This document shows positions 14,804 to 23,947 of a stretch of 33,309 nt of DNA, piece by piece. Source of the stretch: an uncultured Phascolarctobacterium sp. (GTDB taxonomy: Bacteria > Bacillota > Negativicutes > Acidaminococcales > Acidaminococcaceae); NCBI GenBank assembly GCA_949288065.1, contig CASEIL010000021.1, positions 1 to 33,309 of the forward strand, read 5' to 3'. The notes below the pieces were generated by a model. The model was not told the origin of the DNA, searched no databases, and worked only from the letters and a program-made list of their open reading frames with translations. A program made the position numbers and the translations under genes. The first letter of the stretch is position 1; each line of letters starts with the position of its first letter.

Positions 14804-16987
14804 TTATATAAACTCTCCTATGCCGCCACTAAAGCTTTTTACTATTAATCCTGTTTTCTTATCATAAATTTTATCATCAACTAAAATATTTACTGTTTCA
14901 TCTAAAACCTCTATTTTGTTATTATAAACAAGTTTTTCATAAGCAGATTCTCCTCCATTATTTTTATAATAAACATTTACTGAATATGCACTCATCTTTC
15001 TAAAAAGCTCTCTGCTTCTTATTCCGTCACGTAATTGTTTTTCAATTTTTTTAGCTTCAGCATCTTTAGGAATGAATATAGTTTTAGTTTCATCTTTAAT
15101 TATTTTCAATTTGGTCGCCAAAGTTTTATAATAGAACCTTGCCTCTGAAAATTCATTTAAAAAACCTAAAATATCTGCTTCATCTAACCCTTCATTCACT
15201 ATGCTGTGCAGCTCATCAAAATAAGCAGTTATCGCTTCAGGCGAAGAAATATCATCATACTTTTTAATAATTTGTTCAGTTACAGCTTTTTCTCTTATAC
15301 GCAAAGTTCCATTATCTCCGGCAAAACTGAAAACATATACAATACTTTCTTCCGCACTGTATTTACCTTCCCTGTTGCATCGCCCTGCTGCCTGCACAAT
15401 ACTATCTAATGCATCCATTTGCCTGTACACGGCTGGAAAATCAACATCTACTCCAGCTTCAATTAAACTGGTTGAAATTACACGACAGTTTTCACCATTT
15501 TTAAGCCTTTTCCTAATCTCATCCAAAACTTCTCTTCTATGTGCAGGATACATGTTTGTAGATAAATGATAAGTTCCAACTTCATCATCCAATAAATTAA
15601 ATAACTCTTGAGCTTTACGTTTTGTGCCAACTACACATAAAACCTGTTTATGTTCTTTTAACTTTGCTGCTAACTCACTTTCTGTCTGGCTGCCTAAAAT
15701 TTTAATAGTAGTACGTTTAAGAGCATTATAATAATATTTAGGCTCATCAACAATTTCTAAAGGCGGATTTTTAAAAAATTTATTTAACGAAGGCTGTGTT
15801 GCCGTGCATAGTACTACACAGCAATTATAATGTTCAGTCAGTTCTTTTATAATCTCCGTACATGGCAGTAAATGTTCCGTTGGCAGCATTTGCGCTTCAT
15901 CAAATATAATAATACTATTGGCAATATTATGCAGCTTACGGCATTTAGAAGGCTTGTTGGCAAATAACGATTCAAAAAATTGTACGTTAGTTGTTACTAT
16001 AAGCGGCGCATCCCAGTTTTCCGTTGCCAGTTTTTTACGGTTGCCACCATCATCATCGTCATACTCTACATTCATATGATGCTCTACAACATTATTATCT
16101 CCCACTTTTTCCTTAAAAACTTTTGCATTCTGCTCAATAATTGAAGTATAAGGAATAACATAAATAATACGCTGGCGCCCCGTTATCACAGCCCTGTTAA
16201 GAGCAAAAGAAAGTGATGCCAAAGTTTTGCCGCCCCCGGTAGGAATTGTTAAAGTGTATAAATTTTCATTTTTTCGTTCTTCATCGCTTCCTAAATTTTG
16301 GCATTGCCTTAAAAGCTGGCAGCGTAATTCATTTAGCTTGCCTTTTGGGGGAAAGAATTTTTCTGTTTGGGTATCCAACTTCTCTTTCATTTCTTTTAAA
16401 TCAGAAAATCTTTTTCTATTAATGCTTCCCTGAGAAATAAATTTTTCCGTATCAAGATAATCAGCATCAACAAGGCAGGAATATAACATTCTGCCATAAA
16501 ACATTTGCGCAAATGCAGATGTAAAATTTCGCACAGTATCAGGCATTAAATCAAATTTTTCTTCCGGCGTAAACTGTTTAAAAGCACTGTAATCAGGTAA
16601 TTGACTGTATTGCAGTCGATATGCCAAAGTACCTTTTTCTAAAACTTTTTGTTTCTTTCCCATATCTGGTAACCCACCATGATGACCGGCTATACACAAA
16701 CTTAATAATAAAAGAGTAGCGTTTTTATTTTTTACTCCATATTTGAAAACTTCTGTACTGCCGGCACCTGTATGGTCTACACTGCCCCTAACGCCGCCAT
16801 TAAGCAAATAATTCTGAAACTCCATACTATATTTTCCAATATCATGATACATTCCCAAAAGTTCGCCATATGCCGGTTCTGTAAATGCCGCTGCAAATTT
16901 TTTGGCATAGGCTGCTGTTCCTTCAGCATGTTCAGTAATAGTTTGTTCTAAATGCTTATCCTTATCACGATGCGCCAAATATTCCAT
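14804..16987 (-). CDS. cas3: Cas3, HD nuclease-helicase (type I-C)
   Basis: A 727-residue fused HD nuclease and superfamily 2 helicase, recruited by Cascade to shred target DNA. The HD domain has His20 in ITEHAEGTAAYA, His48-Asp49 in MYHDIGKYS and GHHGG near 101-105. The helicase has Walker A TIPTGGGKT (247-255), the DEAQ box at 363-366 and motif VI-like SLIEAGVDVDFP with the AAGRCNREG segment. Length is normal. The ATG follows GGAGGTGTACT. It is the first gene of the operon, and two 11-base direct repeats lie just upstream. Composition is AT-rich (19 of 60 bases at 15001-15060). Confidence 0.97.
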   Translation of the reverse strand: MEYLAHRDKDKHLEQTITEHAEGTAAYAKKFAAAFTEPAYGELLGMYHDIGKYSMEFQNYLLNGGVRGSVDHTGAGSTEVFKYGVKNKNATLLLLSLCIAGHHGGLPDMGKKQKVLEKGTLAYRLQYSQLPDYSAFKQFTPEEKFDLMPDTVRNFTSAFAQMFYGRMLYSCLVDADYLDTEKFISQGSINRKRFSDLKEMKEKLDTQTEKFFPPKGKLNELRCQLLRQCQNLGSDEERKNENLYTLTIPTGGGKTLASLSFALNRAVITGRQRIIYVIPYTSIIEQNAKVFKEKVGDNNVVEHHMNVEYDDDDGGNRKKLATENWDAPLIVTTNVQFFESLFANKPSKCRKLHNIANSIIIFDEAQMLPTEHLLPCTEIIKELTEHYNCCVVLCTATQPSLNKFFKNPPLEIVDEPKYYYNALKRTTIKILGSQTESELAAKLKEHKQVLCVVGTKRKAQELFNLLDDEVGTYHLSTNMYPAHRREVLDEIRKRLKNGENCRVISTSLIEAGVDVDFPAVYRQMDALDSIVQAAGRCNREGKYSAEESIVYVFSFAGDNGTLRIREKAVTEQIIKKYDDISSPEAITAYFDELHSIVNEGLDEADILGFLNEFSEARFYYKTLATKLKIIKDETKTIFIPKDAEAKKIEKQLRDGIRSRELFRKMSAYSVNVYYKNNGGESAYEKLVYNNKIEVLDETVNILVDDKIYDKKTGLIVKSFSGGIGEFI

Positions 16988-16997
16988 AGTACACCTC

Positions 16998-17032
16998 CAA
17001 CATAAATATATTACATCTATTCAACATAAATA
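16998..17032 (-). repeat. Paired 11-bp direct repeats upstream of cas3
   Basis: CAACATAAATA occurs at 16998-17008 and again at 17022-17032, a 24-base period. On the minus strand this is TATTTATGTTG, and the copy nearer the gene runs directly into the GGAGG ribosome site of cas3. The spacing and place suit an operator that would block both transcription and translation start, but no regulator gene is next to it. The repeat itself is certain; the role is a guess. Confidence 0.55.
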
Positions 17033-17060
17033 ATATTTTTACCTGCATGTTATTTATATA

Positions 17061-17097
17061 AAACTAAAAGCCAGATACGTTTTAAGTGTATCTGGCT
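17061..17097 (-). terminator. Terminator of the mre/radical-SAM operon
   Basis: AGCCAGATAC (17069-17078) pairs with GTATCTGGCT (17088-17097) around a nine-base loop. On the minus strand the stem is followed by TTTTAGTTTTA, which makes a good terminator six bases past the stop of the last radical-SAM gene. On the plus strand it also ends in TTTT, so it may work both ways. Confidence 0.85.
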
Positions 17098-17103
17098 TTT
17101 TCC

Positions 17104-17811
17104 TTACCCTACCTCAACCATACCATCGCCCAGCATTGGCAGTTTGTTGCCGCGGGCATCGTATTTATAAAGGTCGAGGCGTTCTATATCAGCTTTTTCG
17201 GTTGGCAGGTTAAGGTTGTACTGCTGGTTTAAGGTGTTTATCAGGTCTACGGCTTTCATGCTGCCGTTAGGGGTTATGCGGCAGCTAAAGGTAAGCACAA
17301 GCTCGCCGCCTGTTTGCTGCGCCTCAAGGTGCGGTATAAAAAACTTAACGTCAATTTCCTTCACCTTGGTTTTGGCCTTGGGCGCTGCCTTAGCGTACAC
17401 AATGCTTTTAGCTGCGTTAAACGCCAGCACGGCTTCGTCAACAGGCTTATCATACGGCAGGGTTACGCGGTAATCTGCACCGCCCGCTTCCGCCATCAGC
17501 GCGGGCGCATTGGTTGCCGTTACGTCCGCCGCTAAAATGCGGATGCCGCGCGGCAATGCCTTTTGCATTTTGGCTACGGCTTCCTCCGCCGTCATTGGCT
17601 CCGCCAGCTCAATTTCGCAAAATTCGGCGTAACTTACCACACCGACGCCAAGCGCCGACGCCAACGAAAATTTTAAGTGCGGGTTAAAGCCTTCGCTATA
17701 CGCAGCGGGCAATTTTGCCCTGCGGATAGCGCGTTCAATGGTGCGCACATATTCAAGGTGCGATATAAACCTAATGCTTTTATCTTTGGTTATTTTTAAT
17801 CTCAGCTTCAT
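17104..17811 (-). CDS. TIGR03936/DUF2344 radical SAM-linked protein
   Basis: A 235-residue protein of the DUF2344 (TIGR03936) family. The N-terminus (LRLKITKDKSIRFISHLEYVRTIERAIRRAKLP, in two parts) and the segment YSEGFNPHLKFSLASALGVGV near residues 38-58 are diagnostic. In some bacteria this domain is fused to, and in many others it is encoded directly after, the TIGR03960 radical-SAM protein, as here with a four-base gap. The biochemical role is not established; co-occurrence suggests it serves the radical-SAM partner, perhaps on an RNA or protein substrate. The ATG follows GGAAGG by eight bases. It is the last gene before the operon terminator. Confidence 0.9.
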   Translation of the reverse strand: MKLRLKITKDKSIRFISHLEYVRTIERAIRRAKLPAAYSEGFNPHLKFSLASALGVGVVSYAEFCEIELAEPMTAEEAVAKMQKALPRGIRILAADVTATNAPALMAEAGGADYRVTLPYDKPVDEAVLAFNAAKSIVYAKAAPKAKTKVKEIDVKFFIPHLEAQQTGGELVLTFSCRITPNGSMKAVDLINTLNQQYNLNLPTEKADIERLDLYKYDARGNKLPMLGDGMVEVG

Positions 17812-17815
17812 CTTG

Positions 17816-19663
17816 TTAACCTTCCACTTTAACTTCTACGCCCAGCTTCTGGCAAACGCCGCAGCCGATGCAGCTGCCGCGGCGGCAATCGTGCGTCAAC
17901 TCGCCGCGCTGTGCCTTTTTATATTCATTGCGCAAAAACGCACGCGATACCGCAGGCTTAATGTGTTCCCACGGGAACACTTCGCTTTCACCGCGCTCGC
18001 GGGCAATGTAAAAGTCCTTGTCCAGCCCGCTGTCCTCCAGCGCTTTAATCCAGCGTTCGTAATCAAACTGCTCGCTCCAGCCATCAAACTTGGCTCCGCG
18101 CTGCCATGCAAGGTACAGCGCCTTGCCCAAACGCCTGTCGCCGCGCGCAAACACAGCTTCCATAATGCTGGTTTCCGGGTCGTGATACTGGAAGGTAATA
18201 TTTTTAACCTTCAGCGCATCCTTCAACAAATACTGTTTGCGGCGCAGTTCGTCCATGCTGTTCTGCGCGCTCCACTGAAACGGCGTATACGGCTTGGGCA
18301 CAAAGCTGCTGGCGCTTACGGTTACTTTACAGCCGCCCTTGCCGGTAATTTCGCGGTATTTCCACTGCACTTTTTTCGCCAAATCGGCAATAGCCAGCAC
18401 ATCCTCGTCGGTTTCGCCGGGCAGGCCAATCATAAAGTACAGCTTCACGCTGCTCCAGCCCGATTTAAAGGCCGCGCTAACAGCGTTCATCAAATCTTCT
18501 TCCGTTACTCCCTTGTTAATAACGTCGCGCATACGCTGGCTGCCTGCTTCCGGCGCAAAGGTCAGCCCGCTTTTGCGGACAGCCTGCACCTCTTTGGCAA
18601 GGTCAACGGAGAAACTATCGATGCGCAGCGACGGCAGCGATACGCTCACGCGCTCGTCCTTAAACTCGGCAATCATATCGTGAATCATCGGCGCCAGGCA
18701 GGTATAATCCGCCGTGCTCAGCGATACGAGGGAAATTTCGTTGTAGCCGGTATTATCAACCAGCTGGCGTGCCAGCGCCTTCAGCACTTCCGGGTGGCGT
18801 TCACGCACGGGGCGGTATACCATACCGGCGTGGCAAAAACGGCAGCCGCGCGTACAGCCGCGGAACACTTCCAGCATAATACGGTCGTGCACAATTTCGC
18901 CAAAGGGCACTACCGGCGCTGTGGGGAAATCCACATCGTTCAAATCGGCAATTACACGCTTCTCAATCGTTTTCGGCACGCCCTCAAACACCGGCACAAC
19001 CTCTTTCACGGTGTTATCGGCGTTATATTCCACGTTATAAAAGCTCGGCACATAAATGCCCTTAATGGCAACGGCGCGCTCTAAAAAGCCTCTGCGCCCG
19101 CCGGGGCGGCATGCTTTTTTCCAGTCGCGGTAAGCGTTTAAAAGCTCTACCAAAACTTCTTCGCCCTCGCCGATAATGGCCAGGTCAAACACATCTGCCA
19201 GCGGCTCGGGGTTATATACGCACGGCCCGCCCACAACCACAAACGGGTCGGCTTCGCCGCGTTCTGCCGCCAGCACAGGCACTTTGCCCAAATCGAGCAT
19301 ATTCAAAATATTGCTGTACGATAATTCGTACTGCAAAGTAAAGCCAACAAAATCAAAATCGCGCAGCACCTTGTCGGTTTCCAAACTGCGCAGCGGAATA
19401 TTATGCTCACGCATTTTGGCCTCCATATCGGTCCACGGCGCACACACACGCTCGGCCGCAAGACCCTGCTGCTTATTTACAATATGGTACAAAATTTTAA
19501 AACCCAAATAGCTCATGCCAATTTCGTACACGTCGGGGAAGGCCAGCGCAATGCTCACCTCGCTTTCCTCCGGCGTTTTAACAATGCTGCCAAATTCGCC
19601 GCCGGTATAGCGCGCAGGCTTGGCCACACTGCTTAAAATATCTATCGTCAGTTCCTTATCCAC
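17816..19663 (-). CDS. TIGR03960 B12-binding radical SAM protein
   Basis: A 615-residue protein with an N-terminal cobalamin-binding-like domain and a radical-SAM core. The cluster motif is CTRGCRFC (C-x3-C-x2-C), preceded by MLEVFRG; a C-terminal cysteine group (HDCRRGSCIGCGVC) suggests an extra metal site. I start it at the GTG at 19663, which has AGGAGG six bases upstream and lies after the rodA stop; a TTG five codons earlier sits on the ribosome site itself and is unlikely. The reaction is unknown for the family. It pairs with the DUF2344 protein downstream. Confidence 0.92.
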   Translation of the reverse strand: MDKELTIDILSSVAKPARYTGGEFGSIVKTPEESEVSIALAFPDVYEIGMSYLGFKILYHIVNKQQGLAAERVCAPWTDMEAKMREHNIPLRSLETDKVLRDFDFVGFTLQYELSYSNILNMLDLGKVPVLAAERGEADPFVVVGGPCVYNPEPLADVFDLAIIGEGEEVLVELLNAYRDWKKACRPGGRRGFLERAVAIKGIYVPSFYNVEYNADNTVKEVVPVFEGVPKTIEKRVIADLNDVDFPTAPVVPFGEIVHDRIMLEVFRGCTRGCRFCHAGMVYRPVRERHPEVLKALARQLVDNTGYNEISLVSLSTADYTCLAPMIHDMIAEFKDERVSVSLPSLRIDSFSVDLAKEVQAVRKSGLTFAPEAGSQRMRDVINKGVTEEDLMNAVSAAFKSGWSSVKLYFMIGLPGETDEDVLAIADLAKKVQWKYREITGKGGCKVTVSASSFVPKPYTPFQWSAQNSMDELRRKQYLLKDALKVKNITFQYHDPETSIMEAVFARGDRRLGKALYLAWQRGAKFDGWSEQFDYERWIKALEDSGLDKDFYIARERGESEVFPWEHIKPAVSRAFLRNEYKKAQRGELTHDCRRGSCIGCGVCQKLGVEVKVEG

Positions 19664-19674
19664 GTTCTTCCTCC

Positions 19675-20775
19675 TCAAAATTGCAGCTGCTGCTTGCGCA
19701 GACGTATGTTAAGCAAAAGCCCCACCAAAAACATATTCGTCGTCAGCGAGCTTACGCCGTAGCTTAAAAACGGCAGCGGAATGCCCGTTACCGGCATAAT
19801 GCCCGCCGTCATGCCGATGTTGACAAACATGTGGAAGGTAAACATAAAGGTTATGCCCACCGCCAGAAGCGTGCCAAAATCGTCCTCCGCGTTCAGCGCG
19901 ATTGTCAGCCCGCGCCAGATAATAATGCCATACAGCAAAAGTATTATGCACACGCCGATAAAGCCAAATTCTTCGCCCGCCACGGCAAACACAAAGTCCG
20001 TATGGTTCTCCGGCAAAAAGTTCAGCTGGCTCTGCGTGCCGGCATACCAGCCCTTGCCTGTTAACAGCCCGCTGCCGATGGCGATTTTGGACTGTATTAC
20101 ATGGTAGCCCGCACCGAAGGGGTCAAGCTCCGGGTCTAAAAACACGCGGATGCGGTTCTTCTGGTATTCCTTTAGTATCATCCAGAACGCAGGCAGCAGC
20201 ACCACAAATGCGCCGCTCATAATGCCCAGCCACCGCATTTTAAAGCCGCTCATAATCAGCATGCCCAGCGCAATAACGGCAAACACCAGCGCCGTGCCAA
20301 GGTCAGGCTGGCGCATAACCAGCACAAACGGCACAAACACATACGCAATCGCCGGCAAATAATCCGTAAAATTAGTATAAAGTTCTGCCCTTTTAGCTAA
20401 AAACGCCGCCAGGCACACAATAATTATCGCCTTGGCAAATTCCGAAGGCTGAATTGTTACAGGGCCAATCTGTATCCACCTTTGCGCGCCCAGCTGCGAA
20501 TGCCCCACAAACATTACCGCGAGCAACAGCAATAGGTTAAAAATGTACAGGGGCTTGGCAATCTGCTGCAAAAGCCGGTAATCAAACCGCAGGCATACAA
20601 TTACCAAAAGCACGTTTATCGCCACAAAAATGCTCTGGCGCTGCACATGCCACGCCTTGCCCGTTGCTACGGCATAGGAATGCGTCGCGCTGGAAATCAG
20701 CATCAGCCCAATGCCAATCAGGGCAAAAACCGCCCCCACCAGCCACCAGTCTATGTTGCGCAAATATCTCTGCAT
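19675..20775 (-). CDS. rodA: RodA, SEDS peptidoglycan polymerase
   Basis: A 366-residue SEDS-family membrane protein with about ten transmembrane segments, the glycosyltransferase that polymerises peptidoglycan along the cell cylinder with PBP2. Family segments are QLGAQRWIQIGPVTIQPSEF, the PDLGTALVFA stretch (with the conserved Asp), the large loop with FDPELDPFGAGYHVIQSKIAIG, and the C-terminal GIPLPFLSYG. The start at 20775 was chosen because the ATG follows GGAGG and begins just after the mrdA stop; an upstream ATG at 20856 would lie inside mrdA and adds residues without family likeness. The gene is next to its partner mrdA. Confidence 0.95.
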   Translation of the reverse strand: MQRYLRNIDWWLVGAVFALIGIGLMLISSATHSYAVATGKAWHVQRQSIFVAINVLLVIVCLRFDYRLLQQIAKPLYIFNLLLLLAVMFVGHSQLGAQRWIQIGPVTIQPSEFAKAIIIVCLAAFLAKRAELYTNFTDYLPAIAYVFVPFVLVMRQPDLGTALVFAVIALGMLIMSGFKMRWLGIMSGAFVVLLPAFWMILKEYQKNRIRVFLDPELDPFGAGYHVIQSKIAIGSGLLTGKGWYAGTQSQLNFLPENHTDFVFAVAGEEFGFIGVCIILLLYGIIIWRGLTIALNAEDDFGTLLAVGITFMFTFHMFVNIGMTAGIMPVTGIPLPFLSYGVSSLTTNMFLVGLLLNIRLRKQQLQF

Positions 20776-20785
20776 ACTGCCTCCG

Positions 20786-22600
20786 TTAATGTGCGGCAGC
20801 GGGCTGCGGTGTAAAGCCCTTCTGCCTGAACCACTCTTCAAAAACCTTATATACAATCGGGCCCGAGGCCGATGTGCCGAAGCCGCCCTGCTCTACAATG
20901 CAGGCCACCACAAGCTCCGGGCTTTCTGCCGGGCCGTAGGCTACAAACAGGCCGTGGTCACGCCCGTGCGGGTTTTCGGCCGTGCCGGTTTTAGCCGCTA
21001 TCTGCCTGGGCAGATTAGCAAAGTACGACGCTGTGCCGCCCTCTTCGGCTACGCCCTCCAGCGCCTTTTGTATCAGCCGCAGCGTATGCTGCGATACGCC
21101 TATTTCCCTCGACGGCTTATGCTCCACCTTCTGATACACGGTTCCGTCGTTGTTCAACAAATTTTCCACTAAATACGGCGGATGGTACACACCATCTGCC
21201 GCCACGCAGCTCATAATCATCGCCAGCTGCAATGGGGTAACAAGGTTAATGCCCTGCCCGATAGCGGCGTTAAAGGTATCGCCCAGCATCCAGCTTTCGC
21301 CGGGGAAGATTTTTTTCTTGTTCTCCGGCGTCGGCAAAAGCCCGCTTAATTCGCCCTCCAGCTCAATGCCAGTCGGCGAGCCGACGCCGAACTTTTTAGC
21401 GAACTCTACAATATTGCTAATGCCAAGGCGGTTGCCCATTTCATAAAAATATACGTTATCCGATTTACGCAGCGCTTCGTGGAAGTTCAGCCAGCCCAGC
21501 GCCTCGCCGCCGGCGTTGCCCATCGGCACCAGCCAGTGCTTGCCGCTGTCAAAAATCAGCTCGTCCGGCGTTACCTTGCCCAGCTCCAGCGCCGCCGCGC
21601 CCGTTACAATTTTAAACGGCGAGCCGGGCGGGTATTCGCCGCCGATAACCTTATTACCCATCGGGTAATTGGGGTCATTATTAATTATATTCCAGTCCTT
21701 TTCGCTGATGCCCTGCACAAACAGGTTCGGGTCAAAGCCCGGGCGGCTTACCATAGCACGCACCGCGCCCGTTTTAGCGTCCAGCGCCACAATCGCCGCT
21801 GCACGCGCCTCCGGCGCAATGCCGGATGAACGCAGGTAGGCCAGATGCTCATCCACAGCCTTTTCCATTACCAGCTGCAAGTCCTTATCAATCGTTAATT
21901 GCAGGCTTTTGCCGGGCACCGGGTCGATAACGCCCAGCGTTTTAACCACGTTGCCGCCAACGTCAACCTCTTCGTCGTAGCTGCCGTCCTGGCCGCGCAC
22001 TACGCTGTCAAAGGTTTTTTCAAGCCCAAACTTGCCCACCACGCTGCCGAGCGGCATATTTTTATAATCGCCCTCGGTAATATCGTAGTTGCTCACTTCG
22101 CCCACATAGCCAAGTGCATGCACGGCCAGCTCTTTATAAATATAGTTGCGCACCGGCTGAATTTCCAGCATTACGCCGGGCAGCTCGTTTTTCTTTTCCT
22201 CCAGCTTCGTCAGCATTTCGGGAGTAATATTTGTTTTTAAACGCGTCGGCTCGTAGCTGTCGCGGTTTTCGTCCAGTCTGCGGCGCATTTCCGCCACCGG
22301 CATGTCAATTATCTCCGATAGTGCGCGCAAAATTTCTTCGTCATAGGGGTTGTTCTGGCGGCGCAGCGCCACCACATAGCCCGGCAGGTTGTTAACCAGC
22401 TCTTCGCCGTCACGGTCGTAAAAAATGCCGCGCGGAGCCGTTACCTTGGTGCGGCGCAGGCGGTTGCCGTCGGCCTGTTCGCCGTAAAAATCGCCCTTAA
22501 ACAGCTGCAAATACGCCATGCGGCCCATCAGCACCAGCAAAATGCAAACGGCAGCCACCAGCATGGCCTGCAGCCTGTTGGCATATTTTTTGTTCAGCAT
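20786..22600 (-). CDS. mrdA: Penicillin-binding protein 2 (transpeptidase)
   Basis: A 604-residue class B penicillin-binding protein that cross-links peptidoglycan in the elongation machine. A single N-terminal membrane anchor (about 10-32) is followed by the pedestal domain (starting PRGIFYDRDG) and the transpeptidase domain. Active-site motifs are SPFK at 327-330 (catalytic Ser327), SDN at 380-382 and KTG at 537-539. Length fits PBP2. The ATG follows AAGGAG. It lies between mreD and rodA, the classical order in this group, so the product works with RodA and the MreBCD scaffold. Confidence 0.96.
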   Translation of the reverse strand: MLNKKYANRLQAMLVAAVCILLVLMGRMAYLQLFKGDFYGEQADGNRLRRTKVTAPRGIFYDRDGEELVNNLPGYVVALRRQNNPYDEEILRALSEIIDMPVAEMRRRLDENRDSYEPTRLKTNITPEMLTKLEEKKNELPGVMLEIQPVRNYIYKELAVHALGYVGEVSNYDITEGDYKNMPLGSVVGKFGLEKTFDSVVRGQDGSYDEEVDVGGNVVKTLGVIDPVPGKSLQLTIDKDLQLVMEKAVDEHLAYLRSSGIAPEARAAAIVALDAKTGAVRAMVSRPGFDPNLFVQGISEKDWNIINNDPNYPMGNKVIGGEYPPGSPFKIVTGAAALELGKVTPDELIFDSGKHWLVPMGNAGGEALGWLNFHEALRKSDNVYFYEMGNRLGISNIVEFAKKFGVGSPTGIELEGELSGLLPTPENKKKIFPGESWMLGDTFNAAIGQGINLVTPLQLAMIMSCVAADGVYHPPYLVENLLNNDGTVYQKVEHKPSREIGVSQHTLRLIQKALEGVAEEGGTASYFANLPRQIAAKTGTAENPHGRDHGLFVAYGPAESPELVVACIVEQGGFGTSASGPIVYKVFEEWFRQKGFTPQPAAAH

Positions 22601-22620
22601 TGCCCAAACTCCTTTACAAC

Positions 22621-23106
22621 CTACTCATCCTTAAAGCGTTTGTTAATAAACAGGCACAGGCGGTAAACCGGCACCACCAAAAGCATATTTCCCAGGCAAT
22701 AGGCCAGGCTCTGCTTCAGGTACGCGCCAAAAAAAGCTGCATCCGCCACCGGCGTTAAATACAGCGCCACAAACAAAAACAGTACGCGCACGCCTGCTGT
22801 TATAACAAGTGCCGCCGTTAAATGGTAGGCAAAATGCTCCTTAAACACCTGCTCCTTAATATAACCTGCCACAAAGCCCACGGCGCAGCGCGTAAGAGTG
22901 TGAAAGCCAAACACAGCGCCGCTTAAAAGGTCATACACAAGGCCTGCCGCCGCGCCCACACCGGCGCCCGTCTGCTGCCCGTACAGCATCGCCATGGCAT
23001 ATACAAAAAGCAGCACCAGGTCAAATTTCAGCCAGGCGGGCTGATTAAATGTTACCTGAATGCCAAAAAATACCAAAAATACTAAAAAGTACACCAGCCT
23101 TTTCAT
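22621..23106 (-). CDS. mreD: MreD, rod-shape membrane protein
   Basis: A 161-residue, very hydrophobic protein with about five to six membrane segments, matching MreD in size, hydropathy and place directly after mreC. The segments FGIQVTFNQPAWLKFDLVLLF and GAAAGLVYDLLSGAVFGFHTL resemble the family's LRPDLLLL and GFxxGLxxDxxS patterns. MreD links MreC and the PBP2-RodA pair in the inner membrane. The start overlaps the mreC stop by ATGA. Identification leans on context, since MreD sequences are poorly conserved. Confidence 0.9.
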   Translation of the reverse strand: MKRLVYFLVFLVFFGIQVTFNQPAWLKFDLVLLFVYAMAMLYGQQTGAGVGAAAGLVYDLLSGAVFGFHTLTRCAVGFVAGYIKEQVFKEHFAYHLTAALVITAGVRVLFLFVALYLTPVADAAFFGAYLKQSLAYCLGNMLLVVPVYRLCLFINKRFKDE

Positions 23107-23936
23107 TGTGCTTTACCGTCCTGCTGATGCCATACCACTACAAAAACCTCTTCCAGCCCGTCCTTAACAGCGGCAGGCACAACCGTTGCAGTGCGCAAAA
23201 GCCCGGCTGCATCAAGGCTGCTGTCCTTAACGGTGCCGATAACAATGCCCGCCGGGTGGTTTTCGCTGTAACCGCTGGTTACCACCACGTCTCCCGGCAG
23301 TACCTCCGCCTCACGCGGCAAATGCTCCATCAACAGCGGCATGTTGTCGCCACCGCGGCCGGTTACAATGCCCACCGCACGCGAATTGGCGCGCAAAATA
23401 CGCCCGCCCACGTTGCAGCGCGCACTGGTTACCAGCGTAACCCGGGCAGATGTCGAGCTCGCCTCTTCAACAAGGCCCACTAAGCCCTCCACCGTCGTTA
23501 CGGCCATGTCCTGCCGCACGCCGTCATCGGTGCCCTTGTCGATAATCATCGTGTCGCGCAGCTCGCCCGGCGCACGCCCCAGCACTCTGGCAACTACCAG
23601 CTGCGCCTCGGGGTGCGTGTTTTTATAGTTCAGCATCGCGCGCAGGCGCTGGTTTTCGGCGTAAATCTCCGCCATCGCCAAATTGGCGTAGCGCAGTTCG
23701 TTTATTTCAGTTTTTAGGGTTTCGTTCTCCTGCTGAAGGGTTTGCGCACTCGTCATGGCGCTTTCCGTATCGTCAATCCAGCCGCTGGCCGCACTGCCTG
23801 CCGCCGCAAAAGGCGAAACAACCGCTGCCACTACCCTGTTCACCACTGGGAAATGCAGCGGGTCGTGCAAAGCCATGCCAAACAGCGCCAAAAGCACCGC
23901 CGCCGCAAGCCCAACGCTTAAATACTTCTTGTTCAC
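23103..23936 (-). CDS. mreC: MreC, rod-shape scaffold protein
   Basis: A 277-residue bitopic protein: one N-terminal membrane segment (about 8-26), a coiled-coil region (about 60-95, rich in Gln/Glu and Leu) and a beta-rich periplasmic domain containing VVARVLGRAPGELRDTMIID and GVRQDMAVTT, both typical for MreC. It activates PBP2-RodA through its dimeric domain. The start codon is GTG at 23936, preceded by AAGGAA at a suitable distance. It follows mreB by 11 bases and overlaps mreD. Confidence 0.95.
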   Translation of the reverse strand: MNKKYLSVGLAAAVLLALFGMALHDPLHFPVVNRVVAAVVSPFAAAGSAASGWIDDTESAMTSAQTLQQENETLKTEINELRYANLAMAEIYAENQRLRAMLNYKNTHPEAQLVVARVLGRAPGELRDTMIIDKGTDDGVRQDMAVTTVEGLVGLVEEASSTSARVTLVTSARCNVGGRILRANSRAVGIVTGRGGDNMPLLMEHLPREAEVLPGDVVVTSGYSENHPAGIVIGTVKDSSLDAAGLLRTATVVPAAVKDGLEEVFVVVWHQQDGKAQ

Positions 23937-23947
23937 CCGTCATTCCT

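Noticed and set aside
17738..19084. A 448-codon plus-strand open frame
   Set aside because: It is antisense to the TIGR03960 radical-SAM gene, whose family motifs are clear, and has low-complexity His/Asn/Ala-rich content.
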